The position numbers were made by a program, and so were the translations under genes. A DNA stretch of 64,000 nt from Dimorphilus gyrociliatus (lineage: Eukaryota; Annelida; Polychaeta; Dinophilidae), in contig CAJFCJ010000013.1 of NCBI GenBank assembly GCA_904063045.1, positions 1,036,156 to 1,100,155 on the forward strand, given 5' to 3'. Shown piece after piece: positions 21,439-34,100 of the stretch. Each line of letters begins with the position of its first letter. Position 1 is the stretch's first letter. The notes under the pieces are model-generated. The model worked only from the letters and a program-made list of their open reading frames with translations, ran no database searches and was not told the DNA's origin.

Positions 21439-24386
21439 TCATTCGTTTCTCCAGTCTTCTCTAACCCTTTTTTCTGCTGAATCGTCAGGAACTGGAGGAG
21501 GCACGAAAATGAAAGGAGTTGTTGGATTCGGCGGTGTTAAGGGATCTTCCTTAGAATTCGGTGATTCAAATGAAGACATAAGGCTTGTATTGCTAATTCC
21601 TGTCGTCTTCAGATCGTATGATTGTGATCCAAATATTGAACCTGTCTTATTAATTTTCCAAAAAGACATCTTTTTAATCACAGGTGTATTCGGGTCTAAT
21701 TTCAGCACAGGTAACAATTTCTCAGCTTCTTTTGCTAAAGTATACTTGTCGACTTTCTTTGACGTTTCTAAATCCGTTTTTGGCCACTTGGATTTTTTAT
21801 GTCCTTGTTCAATATTTAACTTTCTTTTTTTCGTCTCAAAAGATTTCTTACTAGTGCATGGCGTTTTAGGAAAAGGTTTTTCCAATGCAGTCTTTTTATC
21901 CAGTTCATTACTCACACTTATTTCGTCACCTGCTCTGTGAGTAGACTTCTTTGTCATACGTGACTTTTTCGTATACAGCGCTTCCGATTTACCATTCTCG
22001 AACAGGCTTGGCTTTTCCGCCTTTTTTTGAACAGATTTCTTGCTTTCACGTTGGTCTTTCGGTTTCATCAAAGTGAATTCAACATTCTCAAACAGACTTG
22101 GCTTTTCCACTTTTTTCGGAGTAAATTTCTTGCTTTCACGTTGGTCTTTCGGTTTCATCAAAGTGGATTCAACATTCTCAAACAGACTTGGCTTTTCCGC
22201 CTTTTTCGAAGCAGATTTCTTGCTTACATGTGGTTTTTTCGGATTCATCAGTTTGGAATCAACATTCTCGAACAGGCTTGGCTTTTCCGCCTTTTTTTGA
22301 ACAGATTTCTTGCTTTCACGTTGGTCTTTCGGTTTCATCAAACTGGATTCAACATTCTCAAACAGACTTGGCTTTTCCGCCTTTTTTGGATCAGATTTCT
22401 TGCTTTCATGTTGGTCTTTCGGTTTCATCAAAGTGGATTCAACATTCTCAAACAGACTTGGCTTTTCCACTTTTTTCGGAGTAAATTTCTTGCTTTCACG
22501 TTGGTCTTTTGGCTTCATCATAGTGGATTCAACATTCTCAAACAGACTTGGCTTTTCCGCCTTTTTCGAAGCAGATTTCTTGCTTACATGTGGTTTTTTC
22601 GGATTCATCAGTTTGGAATCAACATTCTCAAACAGACTTGGCTTTTCCGCCTTTTTTGGATCAGACTTCTTGCTTTCACGTTGGTCTTTTGGCTTCATCA
22701 TAGTGGATTCAACATTCTCAAACAGACTTGGCTTTTCCGCCTTTTTTGGAGCAGATTTCTTGCTTTCACGTTGGTCTTTCGGTTTCATCAAAGTGGATTC
22801 AACATTCTCAAACAGACTTGGCTTTTCCACCTTTTCCGAAGCAGATTTCTTGCTTACATGTGGTTTTTTCGGATTCATCAGTTTGGAATCAACATTCTCA
22901 AATAGACTTGGCTTTTCCGCCTTTTTCGAAGCAGATCTCTTTCTTTCACGTTGGTCTTTCGGTTTCATCAAAGTGGATTCAACATTCTCAAACAGACTTG
23001 GCTTTTCCACCTTTTCCGAAGCAGATTTCTTGCTTACATGTGGTTTTTTCGGATTCATCAGTTTGGAATCAACATTCTCAAACAGACTTGGCTTTTCCGC
23101 CTTTTTTGAAGCAGATTTCTTGCTTTCACGTTGGTCTTTCGGTTTCATCAAAGTGGATTCAACATTCTCAAACAGACTTGGCTTTTCCACCTTTTCCGAA
23201 GCAGATTTCTTGCTTACATGTGGTTTTTTCGGATTCATCAGTTTGGAATCAGAGTCTTTGGATCCATATGGCCCTTCAGTTTCCGTCTGCGTGCATTTTA
23301 CACTAGTAAGTGGACTTTTCGGATTCACTAAATTCCAGTTAAAGTTCTGGAATGTACTCAATGTCTTAGCCTCCGTCTGGGTAGATTTATTGCTTGTTGG
23401 TGGCTTTTTCAGATTCACTGATTTCGATATAACGTTCGGGAATATACTTTGTCCTTCAGCCTCCGTCTGGGTAGATTTCATGCTCGTATGTGGCTCTTTT
23501 GAATTCCCTGATTTCGATATAACGTTCTCGAATGTACCTAATCCTTCAGCTTTCATCACGGTAGATTTCTGGCTAGAACGTGGTTGCGACCTAGTCTCCT
23601 TACTGGAACTCTCAAATTTAGCTGACCTTTTCAAATGTGGTGACCTTTTAGTATTATATAAATAGTCAGTGCGAAATTCGAAGCAAGCTAAAGTTCTGGC
23701 AATTTTTTTAGGGGGATAATAATTGTCCAGTGAGTAGCCTTGCTTAGTATTTCTCTCTTTTGGGAAAGGTCTTTTTTGGGGAATTGATAATTTTCGTATC
23801 GGCGCTGGTGAAGATGTGTCGCTCTTGGAGTTTGCTCTCTCTCTCTTATCTGAAATTTTTGGACAGATAATTGGATATATTTTCTGCAGCACTTCACCTT
23901 ACCCGGTGGAATTAATCGGCGAAGAAGGATTTCCATTTTCTCCAGTCGATAACGAAATTCCGCTAGGTCCATTTCTCCACTTGATTCTTTACGTTCCATT
24001 GATATCTGTGCCCAAGTAGGCTTTTGGTTAATCTGCGAACGTGTTTGTTCAGACTTTACATAGTCTGGTACATTTTTATGTACGACTTCTGAACAACTAA
24101 ATTTCTCTTTCCCTAGATATCTTGCCATCCTTTCTTCAACTAACGATATCTTTTTTATGTCCTCTGTGTATTCTCTTAATTCGTTTCGGTTTTCTTTAGG
24201 GTTCATGACGGAATCCGGATACAGGTCGAGCATGGTCTTGTGCAGATATTTTGCAAAGCCTTCCACGTCAATTTTATTAGTGTGGTAGTCTGTCGTGCTG
24301 AATGACAGAAAGTCGCTTATGTTCTGCTGCATTATTCTCCTTTGAACGTCTTTAGCTTGAACCTTAGGCATTTCACTGGCCGCCAT
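21439..24386 (-). CDS. Lys/Pro-rich protein with phased 30-residue repeats
   Basis: Exon 1 is 24386-23903 and exon 2 is 23849-21439, with a 53-nt intron (GTAAGG...TTTCAG) that restores phase. The predicted protein is about 964 residues. It starts MAASEMPKVQ at an ATGGCGGCC context. The N-terminal ~160 residues are helical and charged, without a recognised domain. The region from 23260 back to 21990 encodes about 14 tandem 30-residue units of the type KAEKPSLFENVESTLMKPKD. Two subtypes (KPKDQRESKK and NPKKPHVSKK) are interspersed, and more diverged units precede them. The C-terminus has several TP sites (LTPPNPTTPF). The repeats are basic and serine-rich, suggesting a disordered scaffold, possibly nuclear or cytoskeletal. 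I do not recognise a family. Confidence 0.75.
21991..23260 (-). repeat. 90-bp coding minisatellite, ~14 units
   Basis: The anchor ACATTCTC[AG]AACAG recurs at exactly 90-bp spacing from 21991 (slightly divergent there) through 22081, 22171 and so on to 23161, with no indels. Because the period is a multiple of three and stop-free, long open frames appear on both strands. Only the minus-strand frame joined to exon 1 is considered real. Confidence 0.95.
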
Positions 24387-27300
24387 TTTGTCTCTATTAC
24401 ATTTTCATTAAAATTAGATTAAAAAGTTAAATAATACTTCAAAAGTTATATTACCGCAAAATTCTTTAGTTTCTGATAGAGAAAGTTATGTTTGACGAAT
24501 AGGGAGCTTTGAAAACGAAATTCGTAGAAGAGATTAGTTGATATTTTTGGATATCTTGAAGCATGTGCTGTCGATAATTCTAATAATGTGAAAAATGACA
24601 TTACGACATTCACTTATATAGGGTGATGGAGCCCCACTTTGGGAAGCAATTGGGTACCGTATTCCGTTTCTACCGACTTTTTCCTATTACTCTTTGAGAT
24701 TTAATTTTTCTTTTGCAAATTTGTCTTTCTATTGCCTTAGATATATTTTTAGTATACTTTAATGACAATTTTGAAGCAGAAAAGAAGAAAAAAAGATTGA
24801 TAAAATTTTTAGACGTTGAAAGGACTGGTTCTCGTCCTACTACAAAAGTTGGTTTAATAGGGCAAAATTAACACTTAAAAATAGGCATTTTGGGAAGCTA
24901 ACTGTATGTCGCTTGTTATTTTTGAATACTTTGTACATGTTCGAGTCATAAATGCAATTATACTTATTGCAGTTACAAGTATTTGACCGCAGAGCAATAT
25001 GAACTGGTTCCTATCTCACTACCAAATTCGGAAACTGTCAAACATACGTCACAATTCTGAACAAGAGACCAGGAAAACAGTACATTCTTTTAATTCTTTT
25101 GCTACAGTGTTGTCTACTACACCTATAATGGAAAGAAATGAATAGTTTAAGTAAAAGAACATTTGAATGAAAGCGGAAAAAGGGACGCTTTTGAATACAA
25201 TGTCATAACATTACACCTACTATGCCAATTAAAACAATGAAAAGGCTCAGTGCTGAAAATTCCAGACACAGGATCACTACATACCCGAGTTTTTAGTTTC
25301 TGTCCTTTACCATAAAAAGAAATTAGTTATTAATAGCGTTATAATAATGTTCAGCAAATAAAAGTTCTCAACCAATTTAATATCTACCACAAGCTGCTTA
25401 AAGATATATTTTGTTTTGGTATGGTGCGTAATGTTGAAGTGGAATTTTCTAGAAAGTGCGTTTTTTTAGAAGTAATATTTTGGAAGTGATCATTAGAGAT
25501 AAATGTTACTATACTTGAAGTTGGGATTGATCGTAGATGCTAATGTTAAAGCATAATCCTTTCAAAATATCTATACTATTGATTTCTTCGTAGTTTTCTG
25601 ATGAACCCTATTTCCAAAGGAACTAATCTATACAATTTTAAAGTTAATATCACTAATCTTTGTGTTAATCAGATAAGAATCTTATCTTAAATCAATATTT
25701 TATTAAGCTGTTATAGTCTTTAATTCATTAGTTGATGGAACAATAAACTCGAATAACTATTTGAAGACGAAAAAATTTAACGTTTCTGAAATAAAAATTA
25801 GATAAATAGCCATCTCCTGAAACTATTCTGATTCTGGAAGTACATTGCAAAGCTTAAGAACTCTTTCAAAAAATTCTAAGCTTTCCATAACCTTTCTTAA
25901 GGACATTCAGGAGAATATTTTCAGTAGATATTGTACGGGGAACACAATAACGAGAGCAGAAAAGTGAATAAAATACCGATAAAATATTGTTTAAACTTCA
26001 ACTACCATGTAGTATTTAAAATATTATATTAATAGCTTGATAAAGGAATACATAAATAAAAACACCCAATAAAGTAAGAAGACAATAGAGCAATCCAGTT
26101 ATTCCCTCTGTGAGTTTCACATAGATTACCAACTGAAACAGTGTTTTAATGGAGATATATCTTATATCTTACGCTCAAATGTTACTATATGATGCTTCGT
26201 ATTTGAACATTATCTATAATTACTAATACTGTATATACTTTTTACCTCCTACAAAACAATCAATGCAATTATTATAAGAATAAAAGAGATCTTGACTTGT
26301 CATACTGAATTTTGACAGAGTTAACAATATAGAAGGGGAATTCAAATTAACTTTTGAAAAGAGGAGAAAAATACTAAATTCATATCATATATAAACATAT
26401 ACAAAGTATCATTTTTATCAGCAGGAAAAAAAATCTTATTTGTAATAGTTCTTCTTTTATTACTGAAATTACAGAATTGTGAAAAATTAGATTATTCTAT
26501 GTTCGAAAAACAAGTATGACCTTATATCCGTAAGGATATAAATAGGCTGATCAACGAAATATATATATAAAAGAAAAGGGATGCAAGTATGTAATATTCT
26601 GTATTCAACACTTTCGGAAAACGTTGACAGCGACTCTTTGTCAGTTGAACGAAGTATTGAAGCATTAAAAAATTGACATCTGAACTCGTATGAGATTGAG
26701 TTCGTATGAGAGTTGCAGTTTGCAACTAGGAACTTTGCAAGATTTGTAACAAATGAGTTGAAAAATCATCAAATCTAGGCCTAGAACTTTTTATTGAAAC
26801 GAAACGAATTCATTATGGCAAAACAAGCAATATTTTAAAATCTTGTTTTAGGCTTTCTTATTGAAAAAAAAACATTCTTCAGCTCGTAATTGGGCGAGAA
26901 CGTTACTGTTTCACGTGATCCTTTCTTTTCGAATTCTCTAAAATTTTCTGTCTCAAGTAAAATAAATAAACCTTTCATAAAAGAAAATTAATTTAAAGAA
27001 AGGTTAATTTAAAATTATCATCTTACTCGTGCGAAAATGGCTGCCTAGGATAATGTTTTAGCACTTGCATTCTTATAAAATATACTACAAAGCTAGAAAT
27101 AAAACTTATGTTATTAATATATTGTAGTAACGAAATAGAATACTCAGCAATCAACTTATGGACACCTACTAAATTTAACAACTTTATGACCAATAATTTT
27201 AGGGCAGTCGTTTTCTCCTGTAAGTTAGGATTTATTCCAGACGAATCAAAGTGTTACTATGGGGGAGTGGCCGTTCAGCAGTATAGTCTTCGATACAAAG

Positions 27301-28142
27301 AAAAGATATGCTTCAAGTGTCAAGCTTGCTGTTAAAGATGGTCTGTCAGGAAAAATACACTTTTGGAGAGTATAAAGATTCCACTTTATAAATTCTTTTT
27401 GTTGGTTATTTTTTGGATTAACGGTTATCGTAACGTTGAGGTGATACGTCTGCAGAAGATTAGCGAGGGAACTATTATAACCTACAAGAAACATTTCGAA
27501 ATAACAAACTATGGGAGCGAAAAAAGTTTGGCTCATTCTTACAATTTCTGCTACAAATACAGAAAATTATGTAATTTGCATGTATTAATATTTTAGCTGT
27601 TCGTCGTGTTCTTTAGGCTTTCCCAGTCAGCATTATATGCTATAGATACTTTGCTCATTTAAACTCAATAAACTCAAGTTTGAAAAACGAATAGTTGTAG
27701 GATAAATTCAGACTAGGAGGAAAAGCGTGGAGTAAGAAAAGAGATTGCCACTCTTCCAAATAGGTGAATGGTTCTGAAGGCTTTTCTTTTAATTCCAATA
27801 GCGAATTGTTTTGTTATACTGCTCTTTCACAGTACACCATCTGGAGAATGTTCTAAATAGTAATCTTTGGTAATATTTTCCGAAGGAATTAAATCTGGTC
27901 AAAATGTTCCGTTCTTTTTTGAAAGCCCACATAATTTCTATCAACTATAACTATTTATATGAGAATACCTTTTCGATTCCCCTATAAATTATTTACTTCA
28001 ACCGCCTCTCGAAGTATTTACTTCGTTGTCAATGAAAACGGATGTGTTAGTTTACGCATGCGCCAAGACATTTTATTGATAATCAAAAAATTTTTCTATT
28101 TAAATTTAATTTCAGATTTTGATTGATTGTTTGATATAAAAA
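24387..28142. other. 3.7-kb gene-poor region
   Basis: AT-rich sequence with very old 5S-like fragments at 24.6-25.0 kb. An open frame at 27108-27335 and others nearby have no recognisable domain. AAAATGGCTGCC near 27036 resembles the start-site motif found elsewhere, but no convincing exon follows it. The promoter of the giant ROCO gene is expected near the right edge. Confidence 0.4.
24638..25040 (+). pseudogene. Cluster of very old 5S rRNA fragments
   Basis: Three weak matches in order. They are a 3' end (GGGAAGCAATTGGGTACCGTATTCC, ~24638-24662), a middle segment (GGACTGGTTCTCGTCCTACTACAAAAG, ~24823-24850), and another middle segment (GAACTGGTTCCTATCTCACTACCAAA, ~25000-25027). Each carries many substitutions. 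The call is tentative. Confidence 0.4.
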
Positions 28143-31100
28143 ATGGTTGATCTAGCAAGAGAGAGAGCCGAACTCGCTCTAATAAACGCTGTAAAAACTC
28201 CAGTCATATATGAACGATTCTTAAGAAAACTGCCATATCAATATGTGAAAGATATAGCGATTTCTGTAAGTTTTTTATACTTGAATTATGCATACTTAGC
28301 ATTTTACTTTATTTCATTGTAGATATTAAAAGAAAGCAAGATCAGCAATATTCTGACGGAAGATGACTTGAAATTTAAAATTGACGTAGGTTTATCTATA
28401 GTATTTTTTTTAGATAGCGTAGTGATTATAGTATTATCTATTTTTAGACATTTGAAGAAAAAGTTCAACTTTTACAGAAGATCATTGAAGCAGTTGGTGA
28501 GTTGTTTTTTAATAAAAAAAAAGAAATTGTAAAAAAATTGACTGAAAATTTCATATAATACTAATATATTCAAAGAAGGTAAAGGTATAGTTGATGAGAA
28601 GGATATCATTTCTGGAGTAAATCATCAGCGAACGTTAGATTTTTTACTACTACTGACTGGATTTGCTGTACGGAAGAGGGAAGGAGTCTCTACACGTAAA
28701 TTTAATGCTCTATTATCTATTTACAGTATATTATCTAATTATTTCTTTATTTATTTCTTATTTACAGAAAATTTCAAATCTTTTGTTGATGAAATAGAAG
28801 CAATGGGTTATCAAAGAGCCAGTCAAGTAAAGAAACAAGTACCCAAAACAGTTTTCCTTGGACCAGTGATGAAAAATGAAATATTTGATGCATATAATAT
28901 ATTTCCTCAAAACAGGATGCCTTTACAGAGTATTTTTAATCAAAGTTCAATGGTAAAGAGAACATAGTGAATCATTGACAAATTATACGTTTGCTTTTAT
29001 ACTTTAGAATCCTTTATGGCAAAACAGGGAACCCAATGAAATAAATGAGATATCTATCCTTGATATTAAAGATATAGATTTTTTAAACGACTACTTTTTT
29101 TGCTTAGCCAATGAAGTAGTACCTTCAATTAAAGAATACGAGACAGTAAGTTTTTATACTACTTCGCAATTCATTATTGAAAGCTTTTTTTTTTTAAATA
29201 TAACAGATAACGTGGAAACTTCGTAAAGTTTCGCTCCAAAATTGTCCGAATGTTACTGATTGGTCAGTATTTTGGATTAAAAAAGCAAATAATTCCATTA
29301 GGGTTTGTATACTGAAAATAGAACTAAAATAAAGAGCTAATTAAAATTAAGACAAAGTTTGGTATTTTTTTAGGATTGTAGTTTCAATGAATGCAATTCT
29401 TTGAGCTATTGGACATTTGAAACTTTTGAACAAGCCTCTCAGAGTTCAGTAATTATTGGAAAGTCTAAGAAAGGTGGAAAATCAAAAGTTACTGTTAATA
29501 AAGAACCTCCTGGAGAATGTATTTCCTTAACACGTGACTTTTCTCAAGAAGTTAAAGAAAAATTAAGACCTGTTAATCCCTATTTCAATCCTTATGCATC
29601 CAATGATCTAGATCTAGAAAAAGAATTGAAAACGGAACGCATAAGTTAGATTATTTAATGATAAAAAGTTTCTTTACTGAACTGTTCTTTATTTCAATAG
29701 GTATCAGAAAAGAACCTCAATTTCGTTGTCGGTTTTTAGATGATAAAAAAGCAGTTATAATCCATTTTCAAAGCCTATATAAAGACAATAAAGGATCAAA
29801 TGATAGATTATTCGGAAGAATTAATTTCGAATCTTTAATAGCAAACAAAAAAATACAATATTGTAAAAATGTTTTTAACTATTGGAAAATAAACAACTGG
29901 AAATTTTACGATTGTTATGAGGTATGAATAATTATTATCTTATCTTTATCTTTTATTATAATTTTCATGCCTATCCCCCAAAAAATAGGATTATATACAA
30001 TTTATATCACTCAAACGATCACTTCTCGTCATTCCATTTAATTTAGTATGCGACGAAGAACATCTTTCCCTTTATTTGATAGATATAATTATTGGACTTT
30101 TACAAATGGTAAATCTTTTAATTGCCTATTTTTTTAAAATAATATTGACACTTATTCAATTAACTATTTTAATAGAACCTCAGTCCGGAAGCGCCACCTG
30201 TAATCATTTTTGTAGGATTTGGAACTAAAATTGACGAAATCATAGCTACATATTCTTTAGTTTCTATAATGCAGTCTAAAATAGATGAATTTAAGAATAC
30301 TATTAAAGAAAAGTCAAGGTATTTGAAATGATATTCTCGTAGTATAACAATTAATGCAGAAAATTATTTCCTATTTATTGCAGTATCCAAGAACTTTCAA
30401 CGCTTGAATTCAGCGATCAAAACAATATACATAATTTAATGGCTTTAACTCAATTATTATATGAATTAAAGTCAAATATAGAAATTGATAATTCACTTAT
30501 AACTTTTATTAACCTGGATATAGAGAAAAAAGATCAAGTTAATATACTTCTTCTTTAAATTTCAGCTTGTTAAAAGATCTATTAACAATATCAAATTTCT
30601 CTTATACCAGGATTTAGCTAACTATATGAATGTAGCATTTAAAAGAGTTGTAGATTTAAATCCACAGTTTAAGGTGATTAATTGAGTTTTTGTAGTTTAA
30701 AATTAGAGAATATTGTATTTATATATTTTAACAATTTGCAGTACACAGAAGATACTTTAGATGACTTTATCGCGTCAATTAATAAGAAAGTTAAAAAGAG
30801 AGAGGGTTTTTTAAGTATAACAGAGATTATGGAGGCAAACTCTCGTTCAAGTATGGTCTTTTTTATGTTGTTCCAAATTTTTTATTGTTAAACCTATCCT
30901 CTCTTCAGATCTATTTCATGTCAATAAAGCAGATGAGGAACAACATAAAGTAGTGGAAATATGCTCATTTCCATATTTTAAAGTTTTGGATTTATGTCAT
31001 ATATTAGTGCGTTATTGAATTGTGAAGAGAATGTCAATTTATTCAACTGCTACTTTTCATTCTAGGGTCATATAATATTTTTGAAGAGTTTTTTAGACGA

Positions 31101-34100
31101 ACAATGGTACGTAGCTAGTCCACAATGGTTTGCAAATTATCTACAAAACTTATATTCTATATCGGAAATTTGTGGTGATCATGTAAAAATTGATCAGTTT
31201 TTTCTTCGAAAATCAATGAAAGTGTGTCAGAAAGCGGATTGGTATAGTTCAAAAAATGCTCCAGGAAAGGTTAGTAATGATAATATATAGTTGTTACTTT
31301 GAAAATAAAAACGTATTTTTTAAAAGATATTTAGTTATGTGGAATTTCTTTTCCGGACGGCTGTAGGATTAAAACTGCCAAATTGTGGTTTATTACTTCC
31401 TCTTCAATTGACATCCGCTCCAAAGGAAATGTTCAAGTTGTTAGAGGTATGTAATAAGTCTTTTCATTATTATTTTTAAAAGGATTTTTAGTGTTTATGC
31501 GAAAGTGTTATTGGCCTAAAAATGTAAAGAAATCCATTATGATTAAATTTAGTAACACCCGTTGAAATAGAATCCATTACGGTACTAAATATAGTAATCC
31601 CTAAAATCACGTTAGTGTGGCGAAGTGGTCAAATCACTCCATTCTTTTAAAACCCGCAGACTTATTTAAAAACAAAAAATGTCTAATAAGCGTCGTCGAT
31701 CCTTTTCAATTGAAGAGCGTCATAAAATTATTTCAAGTATTGAGGGAAAAGATAATCATCGAGAGGAAGTTATGGAAATCTTTGAACTATCTAAAAGCAC
31801 TATCTCCGGTATTTGGAGAGATCGACAAAAGATAAGAGAAGCCTTTTATAATGAGAAAATTAACAAAACATCTAGGAAGATTAGAGGAGTTCTTCATGAC
31901 GACGTTGAAAAATGTTTAGTTGCCTTCGTTCAAGATTCCAAAACTTGTCAAATTCCTATAACAGACGAAATGCTGCGTTCGAAGGCGGCAGAATTTTCTC
32001 AAAAGCTAGGTATAACAAACTTTAAGCCTTATAGCGGCTGGGTTGACGGATTTAAAGTTCGAAATCAGCTAAAGAAACCTAAACTTACTAAGCTTGACGA
32101 TAAAGAGGATGAAAACACAGCAAACGCTACAAATTTTCGCGCGCTACCAAAAGCTAACTTGTCTTCCAAAGAAGATAAATACAAAATACTAAGAGCACTT
32201 TTGTCCAGCTAGAACAACTTTCAGCCATCTATAACTGTCCAATTGTTATTGTTTAATTTATTTCATTTATAATACACTATTTATTCCGTTTAATAAAAGA
32301 ATAGAAAATCTGACAAAAAGAATAGAACGTTTCCCTAAAATCGCCTCCATTTTGAATTTTTTTCATAATACTTTTTTTCGTTATAAAGGAAAGAGAAGAT
32401 ATCGTAGAAGGTTCATCAGTCTACACGTTTAAATCAGCATTAAATCATTGGGTTCATTGGCGGATTATTTATCACATTTATTTTCTTTTACACAAAGAAA
32501 ATCATAATACGACAATTGCCGCCGTTTATTACGATTTAATTATTATTCACGATGGACCTGTGGAAGCTTATATTTGTTTTGATGAGAAAGGTAAAGGAAT
32601 TAATTTAAAAGCAACACTATTTTCTATATTGGAAAATCTACTTTTACAGAGTCTAAAACTGTCAAGATATGTTGTAGGACTATCAAAAATCAAAATTCCC
32701 CATCTTTATTAGCAAGTCTTTTAAAGGAAATTTCTACTGCTGTTGAATATTCACTGAAAATGTTCTCTGTTTACTTCTCTGTGAGAATTAACAAAAATAA
32801 CCTATAATTTAAATTATCTTGTCTTCTAAACCAGAATACGTTGATTACTCCTTGGGGACATAAATTTATGATAAGAAAAGATAAGACAAAGTCTAGTTTA
32901 TTTATTGATGAGCATTTGAAGTTTTGTACGTTTTGTCAAATAATTTTTTGATTAACATCTATTAATTGTCGTCTTTTATTACAGTTAATAATTATTGTAT
33001 ATCTTACAATAATATATTACCTTCAACAACTAATCAGAATATAGCTAGCAGGCAACATTTTGTTTGGAAAATGCATAAAGAGTTATGTCCAACTTTCAAA
33101 ACTGAAATTCTGACAGAGAGTGATCAGAGTACAATTCGTTCTGGTGATAGTTTTGATAATTCTACATTATATTGGAAAATGGATGTGATAAATTTCTATT
33201 CAATTACAATTAGTAATTGTTTTGGTATCAAATTTAGAGTGAAGTAAGTGAATATATTCAAATATACTTCTCAGTTCAACTTTTCTTATCCTCTTTCGTT
33301 TCAACAGGTCAGCCGAGTATGTATATAACTAAATACGAAATTCTCCTATTAATTCGTTTTGTTTCATTTCATAAGTACGGGTTTCTCTCTAACTGTTGAT
33401 TCGGTTGAGGGAAAAATTAAAATTCTTATGAATGGGATAACGAAGAAATCGTTCGATTTTAGCCCAAAAGGTTCGACTTTTCTTACATTGAAGTTACTAC
33501 CTATTTTCGAAGGAAATAGTATTTTAGCAATGTATAAGGTTGAATTTTTCGCTAATGATATATTTTCAACAATTTAAAATTATTTATTCCCTTTAGCATT
33601 CTCTAATCACATTGAATTTATTAATGGACAATATCCTATTGGTCAGCCTTACAGTACCAAACAATCAATATAAACTTGAATTTTTAAAGATACCTAATTC
33701 AAAAACAATTGATTTTACATATGCTCCAGTAAAACATATTCAGTGCACTTTTTCGCATATTTCTTAAGATTCTTTTGCAATTTTTTTTATCAGAGAAAAA
33801 AATTTGAATATTCCTACAATTCTATAGCTATTGGTCAAAAACTAGGTATAAAACATAAAGAATGCGTTAATAAGCACTATGGAACTATTGCAACCATTGG
33901 TATGTATGTATTTTTAATTTAAATCTTATTAAACCTTCCACTGTCATAGAAAACATTTTACCTGAAAAGAAATTAATTCTGATAAATGTTGATGGCTCTA
34001 AATATCGGCCGAAATGGAAAAGTTATCGCCAACTCAAAGATGTTTTGGCAATTTATTTAAAACTTAGCGTTAATAGTTATATTTTTGGTTTGATTTCTTT

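Noticed and set aside
22310-23665. 451-codon plus-strand open frame and other long frames over the repeat region
   Set aside because: They arise because a 90-bp stop-free unit is open in several frames on both strands. Only the minus-strand frame splices in phase to an ATG exon.
33302-33320. Nine-nucleotide micro-exon in the ROCO gene
   Set aside because: Direct joining of exons ending 33243 and starting 33376 already keeps the frame, so the micro-exon is not needed.
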